NCBI GenBank assembly: GCA_032718865.1
Contig: JALUTQ010000003.1
Location: forward strand, 1,642,001-1,706,000
Direction of reading: 5' to 3'
From: Tilletia caries
Taxonomy: Eukaryota; Basidiomycota; Exobasidiomycetes; Tilletiales; Tilletiaceae
Length of the DNA: 64,000 bases
Both the position numbers and the translations under genes were made by a program. Shown one piece after another: positions 1-12,800 of this stretch (its first letter is position 1; every line of letters starts with the position of its first letter). Below the pieces are notes generated by a model. It made no database searches, was not told the DNA's origin, and saw nothing but the letters and a program-made list of their open reading frames with translations.

Positions 1-1
1 C

Positions 2-3000
2 ATCCGATGGCACCAGCGCTTCGGCCATATGAGCTTCACCGCTATCGCGCGGCTCATTGGCCTGGGTGCAGAGGGTCTCAAGAACCTGAACAAGAGCGCG
101 GCTCTTCGGCTGGTGGACCGAGAGGACCGATGCGACGCGTGCGCGGTTTCGAATCTCAAGGAGGCTTCGCTCAAGGCATCCTCCTCTCGGGCTTCCAGTC
201 GTGGAGACCTCGCTCATTGCGACCTCTCCGGCCCGTACACAGGCAACGTCGAGTACGCGTATGCTTTAAGCACTCTGGACGACCACTCTCGAAAGGGTTG
301 GGTCTTCCCCATCGTTGACAAATCAAGCGCCACAGTGACGAAGGTCTTGCAACGATGGGCTCGCCAAGTACAAACATACACCGGTTCCAAGATCAAGACG
401 CTGCATACAGACAACGGAACGGAGTTCGACAACGTCGCGATGGACTCATGGGCAGGAGATGAAGGCGTTGGCTGGCGTTGGACAGTTCCGGGCTCGAGCG
501 AACAGAACGGTCGCGTGGAACGTTTTCAAGGTATTATACAGGAGCGTGGACGAGCCATGCTCACGGCATCTCGACTTCCACTGGGGTTCTGGCCGTTCGC
601 TTGGAGGTACGCGGCCTACATTGTGAATCGGACGCCTCATCGAAGCATCGGATACAAGATCCCGCAAGAAGTATGGTCACAGCAACCAGTCGATCTATCA
701 ATGCTGCGAACCTTCGGCTGCCTGTGTTGGACAATGCAGGACGCACGCCATCGGCCAGACGGCAAATTATCCGCTCGAGGCGTCCGAGGCACGTTTTTGG
801 GACTGTCCGAAGATCGCAAAGGATGGCTCATCTACGTACCATCGGACACTACCAACCCGCTTCGGTACAGTCGCTCAGTTCTGTTCGACGAGACACGAAC
901 CTACGACGAAGGTCGCTCTCTCGACATCGCGCAGTCTCACAAGCCACGCGTCGATGATCACGTCGAAATGGTGCTGCCATACCCACGACGTCGCCGACGA
1001 CGAGTCGGGGAGGGGGAGGATCAACCACTTCGAATTCCTTCCGACATCGGCGATGGCGAAGATATTGGTGGCATTACCAGAACCGACGACGTGGTTATAT
1101 CCGCTCTTCCGGTCCCAGACACCGTCACCATGGACCCACTCGAGACACGTACAGAGGCACAGCAGAAGCAGGAGGGGGAGACAGAGGGAGAACCTGGGGG
1201 GCTACTCGAGACAGCGTATGGGAAGAAGGGGGGAGTCGTGGATGATTTGGGGCAAAACGGGGAGTTCCGAGACGATGAGGACGGAGGAGTCTGAAGAGAA
1301 ACTGCCGGAGAATGAGGGAATGGGGCCGATGTTGACAGAAGAGTCTGGAGGAGAACTTCCGGAGCAGGAGGGGGTAATGAAGGATGGGGAGAAGGATGGG
1401 ACAGGAGAAGGCACGAAGGGAGCTAGGGGCGTGAAGGGGAAGACGAAAGGTGCAGTGCCGATGCGGAAGAGTCCGAGGCTACACGAGCTACAAGCGTTGG
1501 GAGCATCCATCCAATCACGAGTCATTGATGGCCAATGGAGGGAGATTGAATTGGTCGGAGTCACCGAATGCTCCGAATTGGAGGGAATGGCGCTGCTGGC
1601 CAATAAGGGGAAAGGGGCGAGAACCCTCGACGGCCAACTGCTCGAGCCGACGACTTTCGCCCAGGCTCTTTCCCGAGAAGACAGAGCCGAGTGGAAGACC
1701 TCTATGGACGAGGAATACGCGTCGCTGATCGAAATGGGGACATGGGAGCTTTGCCACCCTCCAGCCGGACGAAAACTGATCGGATGCAGATGGGTCTACA
1801 AGGTCAAAACGGATCCAGAAGGGAGGGCTATCCGAAAAAAGTCTCGACTAGTCGCTCAGGGGTACACCCAGGTGGAGGGGATCGACTACGACGAAACGTT
1901 CGCCCCGGTCGCTCGGCTTAGCGCGCTCCGAATGATGGTCACTCTTGCCATTCAGCTCGGTCTCCGATTGCATGGTATGGACGTCAAGACCGCATACCTC
2001 AATGGTGAGCTAGACGTCGACATCTACATGAAGCAACCACCCGGCTACGATGACGGAACAGGAAGAGTTTGTCGCCTCTTGAGAACCCTGTACGGCCTCA
2101 AGCAATCAGGACGTTATTGGTACCACAAGCTTCGAGATCGGCTCGTTACGGCAGGATTCCAACAGCTAAAGAGCGAGCCGTGCCTGTTCTTCAAACAAAC
2201 GGATCAGGGGCCCACCATCATCCTTGTTTACGTTGACGACGTGGCCATCGCAGCCCCTACCGAAGAAGCAGTGTCCGACATCAAACGACAGTTCACAAGC
2301 TGGTTTAAGATGACGGACAACGGGCCGCTGACGTCAATGCTGGGCATCCGAATCCATAGGTCTCGATGCGGTCAGGTTGCGACGATGAATCAAACGGGGT
2401 ACATCGACCAAGTCCTCCAGCGCTACGGTATGGACACCTGCAAGCCAGCTGATACTCCAATGTCCGAAGCATTCAAGAACATCGGACCACGGGAAGGAAG
2501 CACGGCAACGACGCAAGAGCGACATTACTTTGCGGCTCTGATTGGATGCCTGCTTTGGCTGGCACAGGGAACGAGGATGGACATAGCGTTTGCGGTTGGA
2601 AAGCTGGCCAGGTTTATGGGAAACCCGTCCGATGAGCATGTGGCGGCAGGGAAGAGAGTACTGAGGTACTTGGCCGGAACTCGCGAACTCGGCCTCCGAT
2701 TCAGGCACACCGATCTTGCCCAGCTCGTGGGTTACTCGGACTCGGACCATGGAGCGGACCTGAGTACAAGACGCAGCGTCACCGGCTACGTCTTCTACCT
2801 CCATGGCAATCCGGTTACTTGGCGTTCCAAGCTGCAAGACACCGTCTCGGTCTCGTCCACGGAGGCGGAGTACGTTGCTCTCTCGGAGGCCACAAGGGAG
2901 GCTATTTGGGCAGTGCAATTGCTTGGAGAACTACAGATAAGGAAGAAGGGACCGGTGGACATGTATACCGATAACACAGGCGCGGAAGCTCTGGCGAGAA

Positions 3001-3320
3001 ACCCGCAAGCCCACCAGCGTACGAAACACATCAGCATCCATCACCACCTTGTTCGGGACAGCAACAACGACGGAACGATCAAGGTTCGGCGGGTACACAC
3101 AGACGAAAACCCGGCCGATATCCTCACGAAAGGAGTGACGTTTGCGAGGCTAACCGCAGGACGCAGGCAACTCGGCCTAGGTTCAGCAGCGTTGATTGCG
3201 GAGTTCGATTGTTTTTGGGCGGCCATCAGCACGAGCGCGGGAGGGGGAGTTGAAGAGTCGCGCTCGGTAGTTGAGCGGGTAGAGCCGGCGGGGGGGGGGA
3301 CTTCCACATGGAAGAGGTGA
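2..3320 (+). mobile_element. Ty1/copia retrotransposon polyprotein, 5'-truncated by window edge, frameshifted
   Basis: The first frame is open from base 2 and starts inside the GAG-pre-integrase domain (WHQRFGHMS, then CDAC). It continues through an integrase core whose acidic residues are in DLSGPY, HTDNGTEF and QNGRVER. The second frame runs to a stop at 3320 and holds the reverse transcriptase (YLNGELDVDIYMKQPPG, and the catalytic YVDD at about 2,235) and the RNase H/C-terminal part (SSTEAEYVAL, KHISIHHHLV). Integrase before reverse transcriptase is the copia order. The two frames are offset as if one base had been inserted between about 1,000 and 1,294; the G6 run at 1228-1233 is a candidate site. 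A G-rich purine tract at about 3,290-3,300 is a plausible polypurine tract. I could not define a 3' LTR, and the 5' LTR and gag lie outside the window. Confidence 0.93.
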
Positions 3321-5010
3321 AGAATTGAACCGAACCGCCAGAGGCAGCAGCTCTCCGGTGTACCCACTCTCCTTGTTAGCTACCACTTACTCAATCATAC
3401 AGACACATCACCTTGTTCCAAGTCATACTTGAACTGAGGTACGTCTGAGATTGACCAGCTAACCAAGTTACCTGTCAGCTACGGAGCCTCGATATTCAAC
3501 TAAAAGCAAAATACCGTACCATCCTGTGATAAACCTCGTGACACCCTGCAGCCCTGCAGGTCTTACACAGGTTTTTGTGTGGCTATATTATACATCCATT
3601 TTTGCGGAGTCGACGATCGAATGATGAAACAAGAAATGCAGGTGCGCACAGGTCGGGTGTCGAGGCGGACCCAGCTGCTTCCCTTTGTCCGACTGCGTGA
3701 CCGGCTGGTCGGTTCCTCGTTCATCCCGACTGGGGAGAGACGAGCATCTAGACAACTTCACACGAGAGGCGGATGTGTAGAAGATTGACGAAAAAGGGAG
3801 GGGGGACGAAGATGCGGGAGACATGGGAGAGGACGAAGTCGATACGTGGAGCGAGGGTAGCGCAGTAGTGAGCCTGATCCTCCCTCCTCTATCTCTCTCT
3901 GTACAGAGGCGAGGAACAGGAGAAAGGTGATGATGGTACAATTCATTTTGGAAGAGATAGGAAGAAGGGAGGAGAAGATGGGCGAGGAAACAGATTGGGG
4001 GGAAGAGAGAGGCTTTTTGAGAATGAGGTTCGAGAGAGAGACGAGAGGTAGAGGGAGCGCAAGAGGAGTTGAAAGACAGAGAGAGAGGGAGAGAGACCAA
4101 GACAGTAGCAGGAGAAAGGGGGCCAGAATTGGGTAGGACAGGCGTCAGAAAGAGGCGAGAGCCTTCCCCAACGGCTGGGGTCCGGAAATCGCACCGAACG
4201 CCGATCTTGCCTCATCCTCGGGGGCCCAGGCCGGGATTTCGTTGTTCAGGGGAAAAGGAAGCAAGAGCGTGACGGGAGAGAGTGGTGTGTGTGCGTGTGT
4301 GTGTGAGAGAGAAAGCTGGAGGAGGGAGAGAATAAAGCGTCCGTCGTCTTGCACTGCCCTCTGAGGTGGTGGTAAGAATACCGCGCTTGAGGAGTGAGTG
4401 GGTCAAATATGTGATTGGGAAGTTTAGGCCCAGGCGGAAGAGGGGGAGGAAACCTAAAATGTATCGTAGAATGATGATGATCGCCAATGGGGAGAATGGA
4501 AGGAGCCAGGAGGACGAGGAGAGAGACGCGTCGGATCCCGAAGAAAATAGCCGACGATATGTGTGTTGGGCGAGCCCCGGACGCCGCGCGCAGTCGATAC
4601 CTTGTCCCGCTGATACGAGATGCCCGATATAGCGGTTCGTTGGAGGAGGACATTCGCAGCACGCCCGCGCGCTGGCCCGCCGTAATAATCTTCGCTTGTG
4701 CCGAGAAAAGAAAAAGTTAGAATATAGATGTTGAAGGAGCGCGGAGAGGTCGCTACGACGTGGTGCGTGTGTGGGAAAAAAAAAACGAGCCAAGGGCGGC
4801 GCACGGGGGAAGGTCGAAGATGCCGAAGAGGGAGGGAAGGAAAGGAAGGTTGGAAGGTTGTGTGAGCACAAAAAGAGATATTGCTTGCTGGTTAGATGCT
4901 GTTGGTTGTGGGAGAGAATCGGGGGCCGGATGTCGGAATCGATGGGGAGCCGTTTGAGGATGATCCCAAGAGCGCGAAAGGAGAGCGTCCTTGTCAACCA
5001 CATCGAACCC
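3321..5010. other. Intergenic: retrotransposon 3' flank and GA-rich DNA, no supported gene
   Basis: Between the copia stop and the end of the Bni4-like gene I see no coding frame with recognisable content. From about 3,780 to 4,340 the plus strand is strongly purine-biased (GAGAGA, GGAGGA runs and a GTGTGT tract), and long open frames there are by-products of that bias. The retrotransposon's 3' LTR should lie in the first few hundred bases but cannot be delimited without a second LTR copy. Confidence 0.6.
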
Positions 5011-8000
5011 TCAGACGAAGAAGTGGGTGTATACCCGACTGGTGGGTGCCACCACCATCTCCTCCATCTTGAAGCTGTAGAGAGAAAAAGCAAACGGGCC
5101 GCGTCAGCTCCAGTCGAGTCCAAGTGTACAAAAAACAGGCTGGCCAAGAGCCCCAACTCACGAGTTCAACTCTTCTTTAATGCTCTGCGCCAAAGCAGGT
5201 GTCAGCCGACTGCACGTCGCGAGATCTCCACTCCGATCATACACATGCGCAGGCCAAGTGGAATGGAAGATATCAGACTCGGCAAACATAAGCCTCCTCT
5301 TCGCCGCCCGGGGCGCATTCGGACGCTTCCCATTATTCGCCCCGCCAGAACCGTCCATCATGATGAGCGAAAGCGTAGGCATCGACGAATTAGGGTGGTG
5401 GCCCAAATTGGTCGTCGCGCCCACGCCCGCCGTCGGGGATGCGAGGGGCGGCGAGACGTGTCCATTCTCGCCCTGACCTCCTCCTCCTCCTCCTCCTCCT
5501 CCATTCCGCGAGATCGAGTCGCTCCGAGCACCGAAATTCGACGGCGAATCGGCGCGTGCGGTGCCCAGACCGTCCATCCGGTCGGTACCAGCAGTCGTGT
5601 TGGACATCTGCGACATGAGTGGAGCGCCAGGCGCACTCAAGCCCTTCGTGGCATCAAACGAGCTCGACCGCATCCGCGCACCGCCAAGGCCAGCCGACCG
5701 GTCGTGCCCATTGGCTTGCGTATGGTCGGGCCCGTATGCCGATGTGCTCTTGAGAATGCTCCTGACCGCCTTGATCCGAGCAGCACTTGCACGTGACCGC
5801 TCGATGCCTTCACCCCAGTGCCGAAGACTGTCCGTTTCCGACTCGTCACCGGACTCTCCACCCGCGTCAGCATAAGGTGCATGTGGTGGCTCGAGGAAGC
5901 CATCGTCGTCGTACGAACTGTCGTGCGATGGCTCGCCATAGAGGGCCGCAGCATTATGCGGTAGAGCGTTGGGCGGAGCATTAGGTGCACCCTGAGCCCA
6001 TCGCGACTTGCCGCTTCCACCTTGCGCAGCATTCATCGCGTTACCATAGCCAGGCGGGTACTCTTCCTCCGCAGCTACGTGCGGTTCCTGCCCCACAGCT
6101 GATTTCCCGTTTGCAGTCTTGGGAATCTGGCCGTCGGCCGAAGCGTCTGCGACGTTGCTGGACCCGCCGCCCAGCATCCTTTTCCACCCACCACCACGCT
6201 GCTTCTTTAGTCGTTCCCTCTCCTTCTCGAACATCTTCTGGTTTCGATCCTCAGAGCCCTGAGCGCCTGGCGCAGAGTTCGAGCTGTTGGCAACTTCTGC
6301 GGCTTTTGTCGCTTTTGAACGTGCGTCCCGCACCCGTCCCGACGTCCCTTGTGGTGAATTCGGCGTTGCCATCCCTCCAGCCTGTTCGTTCAACTGTTGC
6401 ATTTGAAGCTGTTGTTGCCGAACGTAGGACGCAGCTGGTGTCATCGTTCCGGCTCCCGTCTCGAGCTCCACGGTGGCGTGTGTGATCGAGGCTGCAACGG
6501 GTGCGGCCTTCTTGTCCTTGCCTCGTTTGGCTTTGACCTTCGCCGCTTGGGCCGCGTTATTTTCTACGCCATCTGTCATCGCGCCAGAGGCAGTCATCGT
6601 CCCGAAATCGTCAGTTTGGAGACCTCCTCGGCCGTCAGGTCCATTGCGGTCCTTGTCCTTGAACATGTTCGTCAGACCCATCAGGCTGGAACGCCGAGCG
6701 ATCTTGCCGAGATTGCCCATCTTGCGAAGCATGACGGAGGCACTGGACACCGTACTCGAGATCGAAATGTTGTCCGTCGACGCATTGAATTTGCGATTGA
6801 ATATACCACGCTTGCTGGTGCCTTCGCTGGAACCAGCGATCGGAGGTCGGGCACTCCGCCGAGATGAGATTGATGCAGCTGATGAGCCAAGGCCATTCAG
6901 GGGATCTTGTGGTGTGAACTCTGTCGTGACGGCGACACCCGACCCCACATCAGGTCTTTGAACACGACCGGTAGCTCTGCTAGGGACAGCGCTGTTTTCG
7001 GTCGCAGCGCTGAATTCCGACATGGTCGACAACGAAAGGGCTTTTCGCAGCCTGTTGGGCAGGCTTTTCTTCTGAGCCGCGCTTTGCGCAGTTGACGAAC
7101 CGGCTTGAGCTTGCTGAGACAGCGGCGACTTGGCAAGCGGGGTTGCCGTGGCTGCCGGCACTCCCGGCCGCTCCCTCTCTGTGCTGGTTGAGTTTTGTGA
7201 CGAGAATGAGGTGTTGCGAAGATGGTTGAACCCAGTCGGTGGGCTCGCGATCGATGAGGCATCTGAGGTGCGGCGGCCTTGGCTGCTTTCGTACGATAAA
7301 TTTCCGGATGTTGTTGGTGTTGGTTCTGGGGCTTGCGTTGTAGCGGCGGACGGAGGGGCCATGGCGGCTGGACTGGAAGCCGCTTCTCCTCGCAAGGCTC
7401 CAGCTGCGACACTCGAATACGACAGCGACGGTGCGAGAGCAGGCGGGGCGGAGTCTGAACCAGTAGGTGTCCGACCTTCAAGGCCGATTGGGCTCAAAGA
7501 AACCGTAGCAGCGGGTTCGAGCATGGTTCCAAATTGGATTTGAGGCAGAACAGGCACTGCGGAAGAATTTGAAGTGGTGCGTGGTGTCTTCCGGTAAGGG
7601 TGGTAGCCACCTGCGCCTGGCCCGGAAATTGCCGAAGCCGAGTTGGATTGTACCATGGCAGGCTGACTTCCGTCAGGGCGCATATGGGAAGGGACGGAGT
7701 TTGGTGCGTATGAGAGCGGTGGAAGGGGATTTGCCTGATGTGCGTCTTGGAAGGATGCGGGCGCGCGCTGTGGCCCAGATGTGGTCCGCCGGCGAGGTCC
7801 GCCTACGTTCGAGCCCGTCGAATCGGCGGCGGTGGACGTCTGTCGGGCCTGCGAGACCATTTGCTGGTATTGTTGCCAGGTGTATGTGTTTGCGGTTGCG
7901 GTCGGGAAGTGAATGCTCTATGTGAGGAAGAAGATACATTGTGGTGAGCATGTTGGGCTAAAACACTGCATGTGTGCGGGTATGTTATCTTAGGAAAAAC

Positions 8001-8481
8001 TTACCTGACCGATCTGCGCCTTGGAGACAGCTGGTTCTGAGTCATGTGATTGTGCACCTTCTATGGAAGCGTGTCCAAAGGCGGGAGCCGAGCCATCAAT
8101 GGGTGATGACGTTGACGACAGCGACGAGACCGATGGTGAGGAGGCCAACGATGCAGCAGCCGCAGCGTATGACTTTGACGGATTGGTGGGCTTTGGAGAT
8201 GCGCTCATGCTACGGGATGGTGCGGTGACGCCAAGGGAAGATGGAGCGAGATTCGATGTTGATGAAGTTGCTTTTGCCCCCGTAGACGATGCGGGAGCGG
8301 AAGGCCTGCGCCCGGATGTCAGAGCACTTCCGTTGGAGCGGGATGTGCCAGCATCGCCGTTGGGGGAGGACGACGATGTGGTGGTGGGTGCTGCTGCGGC
8401 CGAGTCGCCTGCGCCACTGACATCGTCGAAGAGCGAGGTGGACGCTGGAGGTGACCAGTTGAGAGCGAGAGAGACTGCCAT
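5011..8481 (-). CDS. Bni4-like protein phosphatase 1 docking/scaffold protein
   Basis: Three exons on the minus strand, 8481-8005, 7917-5162 and 5074-5011, joined by GT-AG introns, give 1,098 aa. Most of the protein is Ser/Ala/Gly-rich and probably disordered. The last 70 residues carry the fungal Bni4/AFR1-type C-terminal block: an RVxF-like phosphatase docking site (KRRLMFAES), then a TWP...YDRSGDLATC stretch, LTPALAQSIKEELNSFKME, and a terminal YTHFF. In yeast this block binds the PP1 catalytic subunit Glc7, and Bni4 tethers chitin synthase III to the septin ring at the bud neck; a role in septum or cell-wall placement is inferred from that. The last exon is only 64 nt but is required to complete the conserved YTHFF end. 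The family assignment rests on this C-terminus alone. Confidence 0.8.
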
Positions 8482-8683
8482 GTTTGTCGTGAGAGAGAGC
8501 CAGGACCAGGGACGTTTTGCTGCTTCTATGTGCCGAGTCTGTTGGTTGGGTGCTGCCCGCTGGATGGCCTCGTGAGTCGGTCGGAAGGTGGAGCCAAGGG
8601 AAGTCCGAGCCTGGCGGATGGGGTTCGTGGATGTATGTATGTACAGATGCAGGGAGAGCGCCTTCTACCTTCTACCTTCTTGC

Positions 8684-8721
<38 letters not shown>

Positions 8722-9849
8722 GTCCGAAGGGTCTTGAGGTCGCGATCGGTGCCAGAGACTTCCTTCTCTTCTCTTCACTTCGCTTCACGTCTCTTCCGGT
8801 TTCCGGTATCCGGGCCTTACCTGCTGCCTGTCTGCCTGTCTGGCTGCCTGCCTGCCTGCCTGCGAGAGAGGGAGAGAGCGGGAGATCCGAGGTGAGTGGG
8901 GAGCTCGAGGTGCTTCGGTGGTGGAAGGTCGCCAGTCAGTCAGTCAGTCAGAGCGAGAGCAGCGGGAGAGGAGAGAGAGAGCAAGAGGCAAAAGTTACCC
9001 GCCAGGCGCCAGTTCCCGCACGCACACACAAGAAATTCACGCCTGCACCCGCTCACAAGTTGCTGCCGCTGGGCGGTGTCTCATCACCGAGTCTCAAGTC
9101 TCACGCACACCCTATTCCGGTCTCACAGCAATATTGCCTCAATTCAAATCCACAACATCACCATGCGCAAGCCAATAGCCATCGACGCCATCCTCCTCTC
9201 GCAGCAGCATGTCGTGCTTCCAAAGGCGGGGAGAAGCATGGCCATGCTGCCTGCTGCCTGCTGCCTGCTGATCGCTGATCGCGTCGACAGCCCGCCCGCC
9301 TTCGACTTCGAATTTCGATGCAGCCAAAGCTGTCAGCTGCGGCGGTAACTGCGGACAGCAGGCCCGCGGCTTCGACAGGCGTCCGAAGCGTCAAAATGCT
9401 AGCGCCGGTGTTTTGCGCTTGGCGTCCATGCACAATCGGACTTCATGGGAAAAGTCGTTCGGACTTCGGACGGATCACGCATCACGGACCCCTTCCAAAA
9501 TCCAAACCTCCCATTTGAGAACTGAAACTGCGCATGAGACTCGAATTACAAGGAGTCTCCAGTCTCGCTTATGCTCAGTTTCACCCTGCTGGCTCATGGC
9601 TGCTGCTGGCACCGAGCTGAGGCAAACCGATGCGCGATGATGAGCTCGCCAGTATCGCCACGCAGGCGGACGGACACACGCAGAAAGGGCAAAGGAGCAT
9701 GCGGGAAAGGGTTTGCAAAACGATACTTCAAAGGAAACAGAGTAGGAAAACAAAAGTACGGCTGCGAAAGGTGAAAGCGGGATGTGTAAGAATGAAGGGT
9801 ATGAGCCAGGGAGGAAGGAACCAAGAAAGGTAGGAAGGGCCCCAAGTTG
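8482..9849. other. Intergenic: upstream of Bni4-like gene and downstream of CYC8
   Basis: This spacer holds the 5' flank of the minus-strand Bni4-like gene and the 3' flank of CYC8. It contains a GTCGTT hexanucleotide microsatellite (about 8,685-8,720), CTGC tetranucleotide repeats (about 8,842-8,862) and GTCA repeats (about 8,932-8,950), all on the promoter side of the Bni4-like gene. No coding sequence is supported. Confidence 0.6.
8685..8720. repeat. (GTCGTT)n microsatellite
   Basis: About six tandem copies of GTCGTT lie roughly 200 bp upstream of the start codon of the Bni4-like gene, within its likely promoter or 5' UTR. Confidence 0.9.
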
Positions 9850-12800
9850 TTACTTGTCGCTCTTCTCCTCGGCTTCTCCTTCTTCCTTCTCCTCCGCTGC
9901 CGCTGATGCTGTCGCCACCTCCGACGGCTTCTTCGCACCGTCCTCAGCCGCTTCCGAAGCCTTGCCATTCTCCTCCGCCGTCGCCACCTCCTCCTCCTTC
10001 TCATCCTCATCCTTCTTCTTCTCAACAGCCTCATCCTCCTTCTCATCCCCCCCTTCCTTCGTCGCAGCTGAGCCCGCCTGCTCGCCATTCGCTGACACCT
10101 TCTCTTTCTCAGCCGATGCGGCTGCTGCTGCCAATGCTGGTGTAGGCGTAGGCGACCGCGTCGACTTCAGTTCGCCCTCCTCAGCCGTAGACTGATCAGT
10201 GCGAGAACGCTCTCGTGGGCCCCTTCCTTCGTCCTGCTCCCCACCGTCGTCGTCCGGCTCTTTCCGATTCGCACTCGGAGCGACAGTCTCCTCAGAAACC
10301 GGACTGGCCTGCTTGGCGGTTGCCGATTTCGGAGCCTCCTCGACTGCTTGCGGAGAGACGTCCTTAGACTTCTCCTCTGTAGGCGTCGTCTCCCCTCCGT
10401 TCTCCTCAGACCGGACCGGGGATTTTGCGACAGTCAAGGCGTCATCCTTCTCATCAGCCTCCGCTGCCTTGCTCGGAGCCGCAGAAGTTGGCTCCTTTGC
10501 AACCGCACTCGTCGGCTCAGGCTCCGGATCCGCGTCATCTTCGAGCTCATCAACATCGACCTCCATCCGGCTGTCTGCATCGTCATCGACATCAGCTGCA
10601 GATGCAGATGCCCCGACGTCCGCTTGTACTGCGGGAGCGGCAGCGCTGGCGGCGGCGTCCCTGGCCCCAGGAACAGCAGCTTCAACCGCACCTTCCTCCT
10701 CTTCCCCTTCCTCCTCAGCCTCCTTCTCCTCAACAACAACAGGCTCAGCAATCTTAGCCTCCCTCCTCTCCAGATGCTGTGTCCGAGCAGACTGCCCAAC
10801 CGAGCCAGACCGTGCCCGCTTCGAAGCCGAGGCCCGACCCGTGACCGGAACAGAGCCCTCATTCTCATGAGCCGGATCGAGCTCGTCGACCTCAGAATCA
10901 GGAAGTGGGCGCTTTCCCAACGTCGATGTCGACGTCTTCTTCACCGTCGCCGGCGTGCCTTCGTCCCGTTCAGGTGAGATCGTGCGAGCAACACCAGCAG
11001 CAGGCCGCTTCGGCCCACCCCCTAGAGCAAGCGAACCCGAAGAGGAAGCGCTCACATGCGGTGGCGGTGGAAGCGGGATTTGCGGAAGCAGCGGTGGCTG
11101 TTCAGCCTGAGGCTGATACTTGCCCGCCCGTCGGGCCGTCGAGGCGGAGCTAATCTCCTTCTCCTTGTCCTCTTTGACCCGACTGCTGGGAGGGTTGTGG
11201 AAGCTGGCCACGGCCGCACCTGCCAACCCCATCAGCGCATCTGCGGCACCATCATCCGGGTTCTCCACCACACCATTATCGCGACGACTTGAGGGCGTCG
11301 CAGCCGACATCGACGGCGCCGTAGCTGGGTTCCGTCCAGCAGCCAAGGGCTGATCACTCCCACCAGACTCGTCCGATCCCGCAGGCGAGTTGGCACGTGC
11401 CGCTGCTTTCTGCTGTAGCTGTTGCTGCTGTAGCTGCTGCTGTTGTTGTTGCTGGCGTTGCGCCAGTCGGGCAGTGCTCGCTCGAATGGCAGCCTTGGCA
11501 CTCGCAGCAACCGACGATGGCGATATGAGGGGAATGTCCGAAGGCGGCCGTCCGGACATCTCATTAACAGCGTTAGCAGCGGCTGCCTTCTCCGCTCTGC
11601 TCTTAGCACCCCGTCGTCCCGTTCCCCGACCTGAAGTCGGAGTGGGCGCAGGGTGCGAGACCTGTGCAGCTTCAGCCAGGCCCCTTCGACCGGCCGAGCT
11701 CGTGCTCGGATGCGGAGACGTCGCTCGAGACGATGCTCCACCGCGTTTCCTTCCCGTTCCTGTCGACGGGCCAGGTGTGTTGTCGGCAGGGGCAAGATTC
11801 GATGACTGCTCCGGCGCTGCATTCTTACGAGCTCGCTTGGTTGCCGGGGCCCGACTGCCGGCTGATGCCACACTCTGAGTTTCGTCGGCGAGTTCATCGG
11901 CAAGAGGTCGGAACCCGGGACCAGCAGAGGCGTGGTCAGGCGGACCATGGCGGCTACCGGCACGGCTGCTCGGATGAGCGCTGGGAGGAGGGGGAAGGAT
12001 GGGTCCAGGCCCTTGAGGTCCGTCTGGATGAGGATGGTAGCGGTGTCCTCGTGCTCCAGGTGGCGGAGGCAGGTATTCCTCTGCGTAGCGTGGATCGAAG
12101 GGTTCACCTTCGCCACCCTCACCGGGGTAATCGCGTCCGAGGGGAGGATGAGGGTACCCGACAGGTGGTCCACGTCCGTTGTGTGGGCTCGACCTGCGCC
12201 CATTTGGTGGGCCAGGCGGCGGTTGACCATGTACGAATGCTCCTGGATGATGAGGTGGGTGTGGGTAAAACTCTTCGGCAGCGTGTGGAGGCGGGCCATG
12301 GTGTACGCTTCCGCCACCCATGCGAGCTCGTTCTCGCTCACGGAACAAAGCCTCACGCTCGCGTTCTTCGGCCTTGATTTCGCGCTCACGGTCACGTTCC
12401 CGCTCTCGCTCATAAGGAGGAATTGCGCTCATGCGGGCCGCTGCGACCGACGAGGGCGGTCTCGGTCCACTTGGACCATGAGCATAGCTGCGGCCCTGTT
12501 GAGGAGACTCGTGTGGCGATGGGATGTAACCAGCAGGGGCGGGCAAGTTGTGCTCGACGTGAGGACTGCGCGAGTCGGCCCGGGCATGCCGTTCGCGATC
12601 ATATTCCCGATCTCCAAATTCTCGATCAGCAATGCGTCGCAGATCGAAGGCGCGATGACGCTCCGGGTCTCTAGGATGCATTTCTCCCGGGAACGCGTGC
12701 AGCGTGTTTCCCATGCCGCCACCATTGGAAGGTCCAGGAGGCGGGGGTCCGTGGGGGTGGTGATTGCCCGGACCCGCTCCCGGATGTTGCTCGCCCAAAT

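Noticed and set aside
9594..11878. Several long open frames opposite CYC8, including Ser/Ala-rich plus-strand frames of 130-220 codons and an Arg-rich minus-strand frame
   Set aside because: They are antisense or frame-shifted readings of the low-complexity Glu/Ala/Lys-rich CYC8 tail; codon bias of the real gene keeps them open.
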